Source: Solwaraspora sp. WMMA2056 (lineage in GTDB: Bacteria > Actinomycetota > Actinomycetes > Mycobacteriales > Micromonosporaceae). From it: a stretch of 64,000 nt of DNA. Of the stretch, positions 51,009 to 59,942 are shown in pieces. Below the pieces are notes generated by a model, which worked only from the letters and a program-made list of their open reading frames with translations, did not search any database and was not told the DNA's origin. Both the position numbers and the translations under genes were made by a program. Positions within the stretch are counted from its first letter, which is position 1. Every line of letters begins with the position of its first letter. The stretch spans positions 3,472,001-3,536,000 of the forward strand of contig NZ_CP128360.1 of assembly GCF_030345095.1 (NCBI RefSeq), read 5' to 3'.

Positions 51009-51629
51009 ATGAACACGATCTTCCGTAAGTCTCTGCTGTCCGTTGCCGGTCTGCTGACCGCTGGTGGTGTCGTGGCCGCTCCCGCCGTTGCGGCGCAGGC
51101 TGCTGGCCCGGGTGCCGCCGACGGTGGTGCGCGTGAGGTGCGGGTGCAGTACGAGGCGCAGCCGAACTTCTACTACTGCGGCCCGGCGGCGACGCGGATC
51201 GCGTTGACCGCGCAGGGCAAGGCCCCGTCACAGGACGAGGTGGCGGGCAAGCTGGGTACGACCGAGGCCGGCACCGACTCGGCCGAGGAGACGACCCGGG
51301 TGCTCAACGAGATGACCGGTGACGACGAGTACGAGACGACCGCGATCGGCGCGGACGCCGCCAAGCCGGAGCACGTGGAGAAGCTGCGGGCCGACGTGCG
51401 TGAGGCCGTGGACGACGACCGGGCCGTGGTCGCGAACATCATGGGTACGGCGACCGACGTCGACGGGGTGGCGCACTCGTACGAGGGTGGGCACTACCTG
51501 ACGGTGACCGGTTACCGCGACGGTGGTGACACGGTGAAGATCGCCGACCCGTACTTCGAGGGCCAGGAGTACTGGATGGACCTCGACGCGCTGGCTGACT
51601 GGGTCGCCGCGCGTGGCTACTCCTCCTGA
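51009..51629 (+). CDS. Secreted C39-like cysteine peptidase (copy B)
   Basis: 206-residue preprotein, paralogue of 1338-2015. The signal peptide MNTIFRKSLLSVAGLLTAGG and QPNFYYCGPAATRIALTAQG (Cys) are nearly identical, and GGHYLTVTGYRDGGDTVKIA supplies His/Asp. The about 40 nt before the ATG (TTCTGTCCCGTTCG, then CTCGGAACGGAG) match copy A, so the regulatory region was duplicated too. Copy B lacks the 20-30 residue Gly/Asp-rich insert after the signal peptide. A strong palindromic terminator follows. Confidence 0.82.
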   Translation: MNTIFRKSLLSVAGLLTAGGVVAAPAVAAQAAGPGAADGGAREVRVQYEAQPNFYYCGPAATRIALTAQGKAPSQDEVAGKLGTTEAGTDSAEETTRVLNEMTGDDEYETTAIGADAAKPEHVEKLRADVREAVDDDRAVVANIMGTATDVDGVAHSYEGGHYLTVTGYRDGGDTVKIADPYFEGQEYWMDLDALADWVAARGYSS

Positions 51630-51642
51630 TTGGTGACAGGTG

Positions 51643-51678
51643 CGCTGGCCGGGTCCCCCGCGGGGGACCCGGCCAGCG
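51643..51678 (+). terminator. Perfect 36-nt palindrome, terminator of C39 gene B
   Basis: CGCTGGCCGGGTCCCCCG followed directly by its reverse complement, 14 nt after the stop codon. The same style of terminator follows copy A. Confidence 0.85.
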
Positions 51679-51932
51679 GCGTGTCCGACGTTGCGTTTTT
51701 GTCGGCGGCAGGGTGTACTGTGAGAAGTGGTTAGAACGGGTGTTCGATAAACGGGTGTTCGGCAAAGGTGCTGCCGCTGGTCGGGTCCGCCGGTCCGCGA
51801 CAGTCCCGCCCTCGGGCTCCCCGTCCTGACCAGCCGGGAGGAGCGATTCGCGGCGCGAGTCCCGGCAGTGCGGCGCCGCGAGCCGCACACCCCGGCACTG
51901 GACTTTCGCGGGTCCAGCGCCACAAGGCAGGA

Positions 51933-52033
51933 CCGTTGCCCGCCGCCCCCGACCCCCGGGCGGCGGGCAACGGACCCCGCCAGCATCGCCGGTGCGGATG
52001 CGGTGTGGGGAAGCATCCGTATCCGCACCGGCG
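51933..52033. repeat. Two consecutive strong hairpins in an untranslated region
   Basis: Stem 1: 51933-51948 with 51958-51973, 16 bp, 9-nt loop. Stem 2: CGCCGGTGCGGAT (51987-51999) with ATCCGCACCGGCG (52021-52033). They sit 68 nt upstream of the next gene, within 470 nt that contain no supported gene apart from the terminator at 51643. Possible structured 5' leader or readthrough attenuator. Confidence 0.55.
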
Positions 52034-52100
52034 ACGCCCCGTCCGACGTCTTCCTCCGTGGGCGGGCACCCGACAGGTGACACGCGTGGAGGAGTGACCC

Positions 52101-52553
52101 ATGCCGACCAGCCCGAGCCCGCAGGCACCCATGGTGCCGGCGCACCTGCTGCCCAACCGCACCCCGGCTCAGCTGCTCGCTCTCGCCCGGCACGGGCTGA
52201 CCGAGGCGGCCGCCACCCGCCCCGACGGGCTGCGCTACGCGGCGGCCCACCTGGCGGCGCTGCGGGCCGCAGCGGCGATGCTCGCCGCCCGCGCCCGGCC
52301 GGCGCCGACCCGCCGCCACCGGGTCACCAGTGTCTGGACCCTGCTGCTGATGGTCGCCCCCGAGCTGACCGAGTGGGCCACCTTCTTCGCCGCCGGCGCG
52401 AGCAAACGGGCCGCCGCCGAAGCCGGCATCCCCCGGGTGGTCACCGCCCGGGAAGCCGACGACCTGCTGCGCGCCGCCACGGAGTTCGTCTGTCTGGTCG
52501 AAGACACCCTCGGAGTGGCCAGCCAACCCGCCCTCGACGGGCTGGCCGCCTGA
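52101..52553 (+). CDS. SAV_6107-family HEPN protein
   Basis: 150 residues. LLALARHGLTEAAATRPDGL, then RYAAAHLAALRAAAAMLAAR and VWTLLLMVAPELTEWATFFA are the SAV_6107 HEPN signature. It lies directly upstream of the imuA-imuB-dnaE2 genes, a conserved neighbourhood in actinobacteria. Its role there is unknown. A GGAGGAGTGACCC ribosome site precedes the ATG. Confidence 0.85.
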   Translation: MPTSPSPQAPMVPAHLLPNRTPAQLLALARHGLTEAAATRPDGLRYAAAHLAALRAAAAMLAARARPAPTRRHRVTSVWTLLLMVAPELTEWATFFAAGASKRAAAEAGIPRVVTAREADDLLRAATEFVCLVEDTLGVASQPALDGLAA

Positions 52554-52651
52554 CCTAACTGACGCGACACCCCGCCGCCGGCATCCGTGGTGCCGGCGGC
52601 GGACGACGCGCGCGTACCACGTACGGACGAGAACACGGGGGAGAGGCAGAG

Positions 52652-53494
52652 ATGGCGGGGCGGATGGTGGCCGGGACGGCGGCGTTGGCGGCGGTCGCCG
52701 CCGGGCTGGTCCGTCCGGCGAGCGCCCTGGCCGGGGCGACCGTCGCGGCGTACCCCGCCGACACCGCGACAGCCCCCGGCACCGCGCTGGCACCCGGTAG
52801 CGCGGCAGCACCGGGCACCGGGCCGGCGTCAGACACCGGGCCGGCACCCGGCATCGACCGGGCGTTGCCGGTGCCGGCCCCGTTGACCGGCCTGCTCCCC
52901 GGGCGCGGCCTGCGCCGGGGCTCCACCGTCAACGTCCTGCCGCACCGGTCGGCCCGGCTCGGTGCCACCTCCCTGCTGCTGGCCCTGCTCGCCGAGGTGT
53001 CCCGGGCCGGCCTGTGGTGCGCCGTCGTCGGGGTGCCGGCGCTGGGCGCGGGCGCCGCCGCCGAGCTGGGCATCGCCCTGGACCGGCTGGCGCTGGTCCC
53101 GCACCCCGGCCCGGACTGGCCGACGGTGGTCGCCGCGCTGATCGACGGTGTGGACGTGGTGGTCGTCGCCGCCCCCGCCGCCGTGACGCCGCAGGTCACC
53201 GGCCGGCTCGCCGCCCGCGCCCGACAGCGGGGCTGCGTGCTGGTGCCCTGCGGCCGGTGGGACGCCGCCGACGTGACCCTGCAGGTGGTACGCGGCCGGT
53301 GGGAAGGGCTCGGCTCGGGTCGGGGGCGGCTGCGCCGCCGGGAGATGGTGATCGCCGCCCGGGGCCGGGGCGCGATGAGCCGACCCCGGCAGGTGCAGGT
53401 CTGGCTGCCCGGCACCGCCACCGCATCGCCGGTCCCGGCCGGTCCGCCGCGCCGGTCGGGGCGGCCGGAGCTGACCGTGGTACGGCGGGGATGA
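52652..53494 (+). CDS. imuA: ImuA'-like mutasome protein
   Basis: 280 residues. After an Ala/Thr/Pro-rich N-terminus, LTGLLPGRGLRRGSTVNVLP, then SLLLALLAEVSRAGLWCAVV and VPALGAGAAAELGIALDRLA resemble a RecA-like fold lacking a clear Walker A, as in actinobacterial ImuA'. It is the first gene of the damage-inducible ImuA'-ImuB-DnaE2 operon for error-prone translesion synthesis. It overlaps imuB by 4 nt (ATGA). No LexA box was located with confidence. Confidence 0.82.
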   Translation: MAGRMVAGTAALAAVAAGLVRPASALAGATVAAYPADTATAPGTALAPGSAAAPGTGPASDTGPAPGIDRALPVPAPLTGLLPGRGLRRGSTVNVLPHRSARLGATSLLLALLAEVSRAGLWCAVVGVPALGAGAAAELGIALDRLALVPHPGPDWPTVVAALIDGVDVVVVAAPAAVTPQVTGRLAARARQRGCVLVPCGRWDAADVTLQVVRGRWEGLGSGRGRLRRREMVIAARGRGAMSRPRQVQVWLPGTATASPVPAGPPRRSGRPELTVVRRG

Positions 53495-55113
53495 GCCGCC
53501 CCCGGGCCGACCGTGGTGCGGGTGGGACGAGCCGCACCGACGGGGCCGCCACCCGGGCCATGGTGCTCTGGTGCCCGGACTGGCCGGTGACCGCCGCCGA
53601 GATCGTCGACGGGGTGCCGGCCACCGCACCGGTGGCGGTGCTGCACGCCAACCGGGTGATCGCCTGTTCGACCGCCGCCCGGGCCGACGGCGTACACCCG
53701 GGACTGCGCCGTCGGGAGGCGCAGAGCCGCTGCCCCGGCCTCACCGTGGTCGACCACGACCCGTCCCGCGACGCGCGGGCGTTCGAACCGGTCGTCACCG
53801 CCGTCGAGCAGATCGTGGCCGGTGTCGAGGTGCTCCGCGCCGGAGCATGCATGGTCGCCGCCCGTGGCCCGGCCCGCTACTTCGGCGGCGAGGACCGGGC
53901 GGCCGAGCAGATCGTCGAACACGTCGCGCAGAGCTGCGAGGTCGAATGCCAGGTGGGGGTCGCCGACGGCAGCTTCGCCGCCGGGCTGGCCGCCCGGGTC
54001 GGCCGGATCGTCGACCCCGGCGCCAGCGCGACGTTCCTGGCCGGCCTGCCGCTACGGGTACTCGGCCGACCCGACCTGGCCGACCTGCTGCGCCGGCTCG
54101 GCCTGCGTACCCTCGGCGACTTCGCCGCCCTGCCGGCCCGGGACGTACTCGCCCGGTTCGGTCCGGACGCGGCCCTGGCCCACCGGCTGGCCACCGGCCG
54201 TGACGAACAGCCGTTCACCCCCCGCCGACCGCCACCGGACCTGGCCGTCACCGCCGACTACGACGACCCGCTCGACCGGGTCGACGTGGCGGCGTTCGCC
54301 GCCCGTGCCCTGGCCGAACAGCTGCACGAGCGGCTCGCCGGGCACGGCCTGGCCTGCACCCGGCTCGGCATCGACGCGGTCACCGCGCACGGCCAGGAAC
54401 TGCACCGGGTCTGGCGGCACGACGGTGTGCTCACCGCCGCCGCGATCGCCGACCGGCTGCGCTGGCAGCTCGACGGCTGGCTGACCGGTGCCACCGCCCG
54501 CCGGCCGGGTGCCGGCGACGCCGCGCTACCGCCGGCGCCGACCGCCGGGATCATCCGGCTGCGGCTGATCCCCGACGGGGTGCTCGCCCAGACCGCGCTG
54601 CAGCCCGGTCTGTGGGGTGGGACCGGCGAGGAACGGGCCCGCGCGCACCGGGCGCTCAGCCGGGTGCAGGGCCTGCTCGGCCCGGAGTCGGTGCTGACCG
54701 CCGTGCCCGGCGGCGGCCGGTCCCCGGTCGACCAGGTCCGCTTCGTCCCGTGGGGCGACGAACGGGTGCCGGCCCGCCCCGGCGAACCGCCCTGGCCGGG
54801 TCGGCTGCCGCCACCGGCCCCGGCGATCGTGCTGCCCGCCCCGCTGCCCGCCGAGGTGTACGACGCGACCGGTGCCCCGGTCACCGTCGACGCCCGGCTG
54901 ACGCTCAGCGCCGTACCGGCCCGGTTGGCCGTCGACTCCGCCGCCCCGGTCGACGTCACCGGCTGGGCCGGCCCGTGGCCGATCGACGAACGCTGGTGGG
55001 CGCCGGCCGAGGCCCGCCGGCGGGCCCGGTTCCAGGTCGCCCTGGCCGACGGCAGCGCCCTGCTGATCGCCCGCGCCGACGGGCGATGGGTGGTGGAGGC
55101 CATCTATGACTGA
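53491..55113 (+). CDS. imuB: ImuB, inactive Y-family polymerase subunit
   Basis: 540 residues. The N-terminus MVLWCPDWPVTAAEIVDGVP replaces the catalytic Asp motif of DinB, and the fold continues through QSRCPGLTVVDHDPSRDARA, a little-finger region and the C-terminal extension ending EAIYD, all typical of ImuB, which links DnaE2 to the sliding clamp. Overlaps imuA by 4 nt and dnaE2 by 8 nt. Confidence 0.92.
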   Translation: MSRPRADRGAGGTSRTDGAATRAMVLWCPDWPVTAAEIVDGVPATAPVAVLHANRVIACSTAARADGVHPGLRRREAQSRCPGLTVVDHDPSRDARAFEPVVTAVEQIVAGVEVLRAGACMVAARGPARYFGGEDRAAEQIVEHVAQSCEVECQVGVADGSFAAGLAARVGRIVDPGASATFLAGLPLRVLGRPDLADLLRRLGLRTLGDFAALPARDVLARFGPDAALAHRLATGRDEQPFTPRRPPPDLAVTADYDDPLDRVDVAAFAARALAEQLHERLAGHGLACTRLGIDAVTAHGQELHRVWRHDGVLTAAAIADRLRWQLDGWLTGATARRPGAGDAALPPAPTAGIIRLRLIPDGVLAQTALQPGLWGGTGEERARAHRALSRVQGLLGPESVLTAVPGGGRSPVDQVRFVPWGDERVPARPGEPPWPGRLPPPAPAIVLPAPLPAEVYDATGAPVTVDARLTLSAVPARLAVDSAAPVDVTGWAGPWPIDERWWAPAEARRRARFQVALADGSALLIARADGRWVVEAIYD

Positions 55114-58100
55114 CGACCCGATGGTGGTCGACCCGCTCGCGGTCGACGGCGACGGCGGCGACGCGCCCGGCTGGACCCGTAAACGGGCACCGTACGTGCC
55201 GCCACCGGTGCCACTCGTGCCGCCGGACGCCGTCGGGGCCGGGCCGGTCACGCCGTACGCCGAACTGCACTGCCACAGCAACTTCAGCTTTCTCGACGGG
55301 GCCAGCCACCCGGAGGAGCTGGTCGAAGAGGCGGTCCGGCTGGGGCTGACCGCGCTGGCCGTCACCGACCACGACGGCTTCTACGGGGTGGTCCGCTTCG
55401 CCGAGGCGGCCGCCGCCCACGGGCTGGCGACGGTGTTCGGAGCCGAGCTGTCCCTCACCGCCGGGGATCAGCAGAGCGACCGGCGGGCGGTGCCGCGTAC
55501 CGGGGAGCCGGACCCGGCCGGGCGGCACCTGCTGGCGCTGGCCCGTGGCCCGGCCGGGTACGCCCGGCTGGCCCGCGTCATCTCCCGGGCGCAGCTGCGC
55601 GGCGGGGAGAAGGGCCGACCCGACTACGGCACCCTGGAGCAGGTCGCCGCCGAGCTGCGGGACCACGTACTGGTGCTCACCGGGTGCCGCAAAGGGCCGG
55701 TGCCGGCGGCACTGCGTACCGGTGGGGTGGCCGCCGCCGGCGCGGAGCTGGACCGGCTGGTGGCGCTTTTCGGCGCGGACGGCGTCGCGGTCGAGTTGAC
55801 CGACCACGGCGATCCGTCCGACGGCGACCGCAACGACGCCCTCGCTGCGCTCGCCCACGGCCGGGGCCTGCCGACGGTGGCCAGCGGCAACGTGCACTAC
55901 GCCGCGCCGGCGCGGCACCGGATGGCCGCCGTGCTGGCCGCGATCCGGGCCCGACGCGGCCTGGACGACATCGACGGCTGGCTGCCCGCCGCCGGCACCG
56001 CCCACCTGCGCTCCGGGGCGGAGATGGCGGCCCGGTTCGCCGGCTACCCGGGTGCGGTGGCGCGGGCCGCCGGCTACGGCGCCGAGCTCGCCTTCGACCT
56101 GCAGCTGGTCGCCCCCCGGCTGCCGGACCATCCGGTGCCGGCCGGGCACACCGAGATGAGCTGGCTGCGGGAGCTGACCTGGCGGGGCGCGCTGGAACGG
56201 TACGGCCCCCGCGAGGCCCACCCGGAGGCGTACCGGCAGCTCGACCACGAACTCGACATGATCGACAAGCTGGACTTCCCCGGCTACTTCCTGGTCGTGC
56301 ACGACATCGTGGCGTTCTGCCGTGAGCAGGACATCTACTGCCAGGGGCGGGGGTCGGCGGCCAACTCGGCGGTCTGCTACGCGCTGCGGATCACCAACGT
56401 CGACGCGGTCCGCCACCGGCTGCTGTTCGAGCGGTTCCTCGCCCCGGAACGCGACGGCCCGCCGGACATCGACGTCGACATCGAGTCCGGTCGCCGCGAG
56501 GAGGTCATCCAGTACGTGTACCGCCGCTACGGCCGGGAACACACCGCCCAGGTGGCCAACGTGATCTCGTACCGGCCCCGGTCGGCGGTGCGTGACGTGG
56601 CCCGCGCGTTCGGGTTCTCACCCGGCCAGCAGGACGCCTGGAGCAAGCAGATCGACCACTACGGTGCGGTCGCGGCCGCCGGGCCGGACATTCCGGCGCA
56701 GGTGGTGGCGTACGCCGACGAGCTGCAGACCTTCCCCCGGCACCTGGGCGTGCACTCCGGCGGGATGGTGATCTGCGACCGGCCGGTGATCGAGGTCTGC
56801 CCGGTGGAGTGGGCCCGGATGCCGGGGCGCACCGTGCTGCAGTGGGACAAGGACGACTGCGCCAGCGTCGGCCTGGTCAAGTTCGACCTGCTCGGGCTCG
56901 GCATGCTCACCGCGCTGCACGACGCGCACGACCTGATCGGCTCCGAACTGGACCTGAGCGCCATGTCGCTGGACGACCCCGAGGTGTACGCGATGCTGTG
57001 CCGGGCCGACTCGGTCGGGGTGTTCCAGGTGGAGAGCCGCGCCCAGATGGCCACCCTGCCCCGGCTGAAACCGACCTGCTTCTACGACCTGGTCGTCGAG
57101 GTGGCGTTGATCCGGCCCGGCCCGATCCAGGGCGGCTCGGTGCACCCGTACATCCGTCGGCGCAACGGCCAGGAGCCGGTGACCTACCCGCATCCGCTGA
57201 TGCGCAACGCGCTGGAGAAGACCCTCGGGGTGCCGCTGTTCCAGGAGCAGCTGATGCAGTTGGCGATCGACCTGGCCGGCTTCGACGCCGCCGGCGCCGA
57301 CCAGCTGCGCCGGGCGATGGGGTCGAAACGGTCGGCGTCTCGGATGGCCGCGATCCGCGACCGGCTGTACGCCGGGATGGCCGGCCGGGGCATCACCGGT
57401 GAGCTGGCCGACGACCTGTACGTGAAGCTGAGCGCGTTCGCCAGCTTCGGGTTCCCGGAGAGTCACGCGATGAGCTTCGCCTACCTGGTGTACGCCAGCG
57501 CCTGGCTCAAGCGCTACCACCCGGCCCCGTTCCTGGCCGCGCTGCTCAACGCCCAGCCGATGGGGTTCTACTCGCCGCAGACCCTGGTTGACGACGCCCG
57601 CCGGCACGGGGTGCGGGTGCACCGGCCGGACGTCAACGCCAGCGGCGCGGCGGCCACCCTGGTCGTCGACGCCCGCACCCGGTGGGGTGGCGCGCCGGGG
57701 GAGCCGCCGCACCAGTGGGGGGTCGGCGGCCCGCAGGTGCGCCTCGGCCTGTCGGCGGTACGCGGCATCGGTGACGACCTGGCGCAGCGGATCGAGGACG
57801 AGCGGGCCGCGCGTGGGCCGTACCAGGACATGTCGGACCTGGCCCGCCGGGTCGGGCTGACCGCCGCCCAGCTGGAGGTGCTGGCCACCGCCGACGCGTT
57901 CGCCTGTTTCGGGTTGACCCGCCGGCAGGCGCTGTGGGGGGCCGGGGCCGCCGCGCAGGAACGTGCCGACCGGCTGCCCGGCGTCGCCGTCGGCGTCGCC
58001 GCGCCGACCCTGCCCGGTCTGGACGAGGTCGACGCGTTGATGGCCGACGTGTGGGCCACCGGGCTGTCGCCGGACACCCACCCGGTGCGGTTCGTCCGGG

Positions 58101-58432
58101 ACCGGCTGGCCGCCGCCGGGGCGGTGCCGATCGCCGAGCTGGGCCGGGTCGACGCCGGCACCCGGGTCCGGGTCGGCGGCATCGTCACCCACCGGCAGCG
58201 CCCGGCGACCGCCGGTGGGGTGACGTTCGTCAATCTGGAGGACGAGACCGGGATGCTCAACGTGACCTGCTCACCCGGGCTGTGGCTGCGCTACCGGACG
58301 GTGGCCCGCAGCAGTGCCGCGCTGCTGGTGCGGGGCCGGCTGGAGAAGGCCGAAGGGGTGCTCAACCTGGTCGCCGACCGGCTGGACGCGGTCACCACCC
58401 CGGTCAGTCCGGCGTCCCGGGACTTCCGCTGA
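55106..58432 (+). CDS. dnaE2: Error-prone DNA polymerase DnaE2
   Basis: 1108 residues, full length. The PHP domain begins YAELHCHSNFSFLDGASHPE. The C-family polymerase catalytic region has PPDIDVDIESGRREEVIQYV, HLGVHSGGMVICDRP and RRAMGSKRSASRMAAIRDRL. The C-terminal OB domain has VRVGGIVTHRQRPATAGGVT. It carries out translesion synthesis with ImuA'/ImuB. It ends 29 nt inside the convergent gene. Confidence 0.96.
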   Translation: MTDDPMVVDPLAVDGDGGDAPGWTRKRAPYVPPPVPLVPPDAVGAGPVTPYAELHCHSNFSFLDGASHPEELVEEAVRLGLTALAVTDHDGFYGVVRFAEAAAAHGLATVFGAELSLTAGDQQSDRRAVPRTGEPDPAGRHLLALARGPAGYARLARVISRAQLRGGEKGRPDYGTLEQVAAELRDHVLVLTGCRKGPVPAALRTGGVAAAGAELDRLVALFGADGVAVELTDHGDPSDGDRNDALAALAHGRGLPTVASGNVHYAAPARHRMAAVLAAIRARRGLDDIDGWLPAAGTAHLRSGAEMAARFAGYPGAVARAAGYGAELAFDLQLVAPRLPDHPVPAGHTEMSWLRELTWRGALERYGPREAHPEAYRQLDHELDMIDKLDFPGYFLVVHDIVAFCREQDIYCQGRGSAANSAVCYALRITNVDAVRHRLLFERFLAPERDGPPDIDVDIESGRREEVIQYVYRRYGREHTAQVANVISYRPRSAVRDVARAFGFSPGQQDAWSKQIDHYGAVAAAGPDIPAQVVAYADELQTFPRHLGVHSGGMVICDRPVIEVCPVEWARMPGRTVLQWDKDDCASVGLVKFDLLGLGMLTALHDAHDLIGSELDLSAMSLDDPEVYAMLCRADSVGVFQVESRAQMATLPRLKPTCFYDLVVEVALIRPGPIQGGSVHPYIRRRNGQEPVTYPHPLMRNALEKTLGVPLFQEQLMQLAIDLAGFDAAGADQLRRAMGSKRSASRMAAIRDRLYAGMAGRGITGELADDLYVKLSAFASFGFPESHAMSFAYLVYASAWLKRYHPAPFLAALLNAQPMGFYSPQTLVDDARRHGVRVHRPDVNASGAAATLVVDARTRWGGAPGEPPHQWGVGGPQVRLGLSAVRGIGDDLAQRIEDERAARGPYQDMSDLARRVGLTAAQLEVLATADAFACFGLTRRQALWGAGAAAQERADRLPGVAVGVAAPTLPGLDEVDALMADVWATGLSPDTHPVRFVRDRLAAAGAVPIAELGRVDAGTRVRVGGIVTHRQRPATAGGVTFVNLEDETGMLNVTCSPGLWLRYRTVARSSAALLVRGRLEKAEGVLNLVADRLDAVTTPVSPASRDFR

Positions 58433-59462
58433 CCGTCGGGTCGGCCGCCGGCGCTGATGGCTCGGCGGCGGGCTCCGAGGGGTCGGGCGTCGGGGTCAGC
58501 GGGGTCAACGGAAGGTCGCTCGGCGCCATCCGCACCGGTGCCGACGGCGTCGGGGTGGAGACAGGCAGTCTGAACGGTGCCAGCTCGGGGCAGAACGGGT
58601 AGACGTACTGCGGTTCGTACCTGGGCGCGGGGGGCGGGACGGGTTGCCCGTCCTGTGAGTAGAAGTCCAGGTCGCCGACGGATTCTACGCACCGGTACGG
58701 ATCGCCGAGGGAGATCGGTTGGCCGTTCTCGTCGAACAGTCGGGCGCCTTCGACGAGCCGCCCCTGACCGTCGTAGACGTACACGTCCAGCATCTGCGGG
58801 TACGGATCGTGCTGGTAGTAGACCGGCCCGGGGGTGCTGCTGCGGGACCGGCCGTCGACCTCCGCCACGGTGACCGCACCGAAGATCAGCATGATGGCGG
58901 TCGCGGCGGTGAGCGTCCGGCGGGGCCACCGGGTCAACCCGGCCTGGCGGCGGCCGAGCCAGACCGAGCCGATCACGAAGCCGACGAGGGCCAGGAAACC
59001 GATGACGAGGCTGCCGCCCGGCCGGGGGAAGAGCCCGGGCGGGTTGCCGGAGGTGAGGTAGGCGAAGAGCATCGCGGCGAGGTAGCCGCGTAGCACCCAC
59101 CAGGCGGGGCGCAAGAGTCGCAGGAATTCGCTGGCGGTGCCGTAGCCGAGCAGCGGCCCGACGCGGTGGTCGGCCCGGCCCAGCCGGCTGCGGGCGCTCT
59201 GCCAGGCGGCGGTTACCCGGTGGCCGAACCCCGGCGTCGTCGCAGGGGTGTCCAACGCGGCGCTGGCGCGCAGCTCCGCCGCGTACTCCGTCGGGTCGCC
59301 GAGTCGGTCGACGAGCGTGCCGTCGCCTTCGGCCAGCACCTCGGCCAGATGCTCGGGTAGATCTTCGAGCAGCTCGTCGCGGACCGTCGTCGGCAGGTCC
59401 GCCAGGGCGGCCCGGACCTGCTCGACGTAGCGCGTGATCTCCATCTGCGTCGTGGCGTTCAC
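58404..59462 (-). CDS. HAAS-like membrane protein controlled by PadR
   Basis: 352 residues from GTG 59462. The N-terminal ITRYVEQVRAALADLPTTVR, then ELLEDLPEHLAEVLAEGDGT resembles HAAS/DUF1700-type signalling modules that partner PadR. Three membrane helices follow (AWWVLRGYLAAMLFAYL, SLVIGFLALVGFVIGSVWL, TLTAATAIMLIFGAVTVAEV). A Pro-rich exterior domain ends in PTP repeats. Overlaps the upstream PadR gene (GTGA). Confidence 0.82.
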   Translation of the reverse strand: MNATTQMEITRYVEQVRAALADLPTTVRDELLEDLPEHLAEVLAEGDGTLVDRLGDPTEYAAELRASAALDTPATTPGFGHRVTAAWQSARSRLGRADHRVGPLLGYGTASEFLRLLRPAWWVLRGYLAAMLFAYLTSGNPPGLFPRPGGSLVIGFLALVGFVIGSVWLGRRQAGLTRWPRRTLTAATAIMLIFGAVTVAEVDGRSRSSTPGPVYYQHDPYPQMLDVYVYDGQGRLVEGARLFDENGQPISLGDPYRCVESVGDLDFYSQDGQPVPPPAPRYEPQYVYPFCPELAPFRLPVSTPTPSAPVRMAPSDLPLTPLTPTPDPSEPAAEPSAPAADPTVSGSPGTPD

Positions 59463-59791
59463 GCCGCCACCCCCCGATCGTCGAGCAGGTCGTCCATGGT
59501 CGCGGCGAAGTCGCGCCAGTTCTTACCCGAGCGGGTCAGCTGGTCGCGGCCGGCGGAGTTGAGTGAGTAGTACTTGCGGTGCGGCCCTTCCTCGGACGGG
59601 ACCACGTAGGTGGTGAGCAGGCCGGCCTGGAACAGCCTGCGCAGCGTGCCGTAGACCGAGGCATCACCGACCTCCGTCAATCCGGCGGTGCGCAGCCGGC
59701 GCAGGATGTCGTAGCCGTAGCCGTCGTCGTGCCGCAGCACGGCGAGGACGGCGAGGTCGAGCACCCCTTTGAGAAGCTGGGTGGTATCCAC
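59459..59791 (-). CDS. PadR-family regulator
   Basis: 110 residues. The start was set at the GTG before DTTQLLKGVLDLAVLAVLRH, the canonical PadR N-terminus; TTG 59812 is an alternative. The HTH is DDGYGYDILRRLRTAGLTEV and the wing GPHRKYYSLNSAGRDQL. Translationally coupled to the HAAS-like gene it probably represses. Confidence 0.93.
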   Translation of the reverse strand: MDTTQLLKGVLDLAVLAVLRHDDGYGYDILRRLRTAGLTEVGDASVYGTLRRLFQAGLLTTYVVPSEEGPHRKYYSLNSAGRDQLTRSGKNWRDFAATMDDLLDDRGVAA

Positions 59792-59802
59792 GGTGTGCAG
59801 AC

Positions 59803-59838
59803 TACTGCGCAATCCGATATACCGTCAATCGCGCAGTA
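59803..59838. promoter_or_regulatory. Likely PadR operator
   Basis: TACTGCGC (59803-59810) and GCGCAGTA (59831-59838) form a perfect 8-bp inverted repeat with 20 nt between them, covering the region just upstream of the PadR start. TATATC inside it could be the minus-strand -10. Confidence 0.55.
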
Positions 59839-59942
59839 CCGGCGGGCGGAATGAGCCGGCGACCGGAGTGGGTCGGCGGCGGACGGTCGACCGGCGGGCC
59901 GCGCCGGGCGCGCCGGCGGTGCCGGCCGATAGGCTCGCGCGG

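Noticed and set aside
52101-52553. SAV_6107 HEPN protein as part of a HEPN-MNT toxin system
   Set aside because: No adjacent nucleotidyltransferase; the neighbourhood is the imu mutasome as in other actinobacteria.
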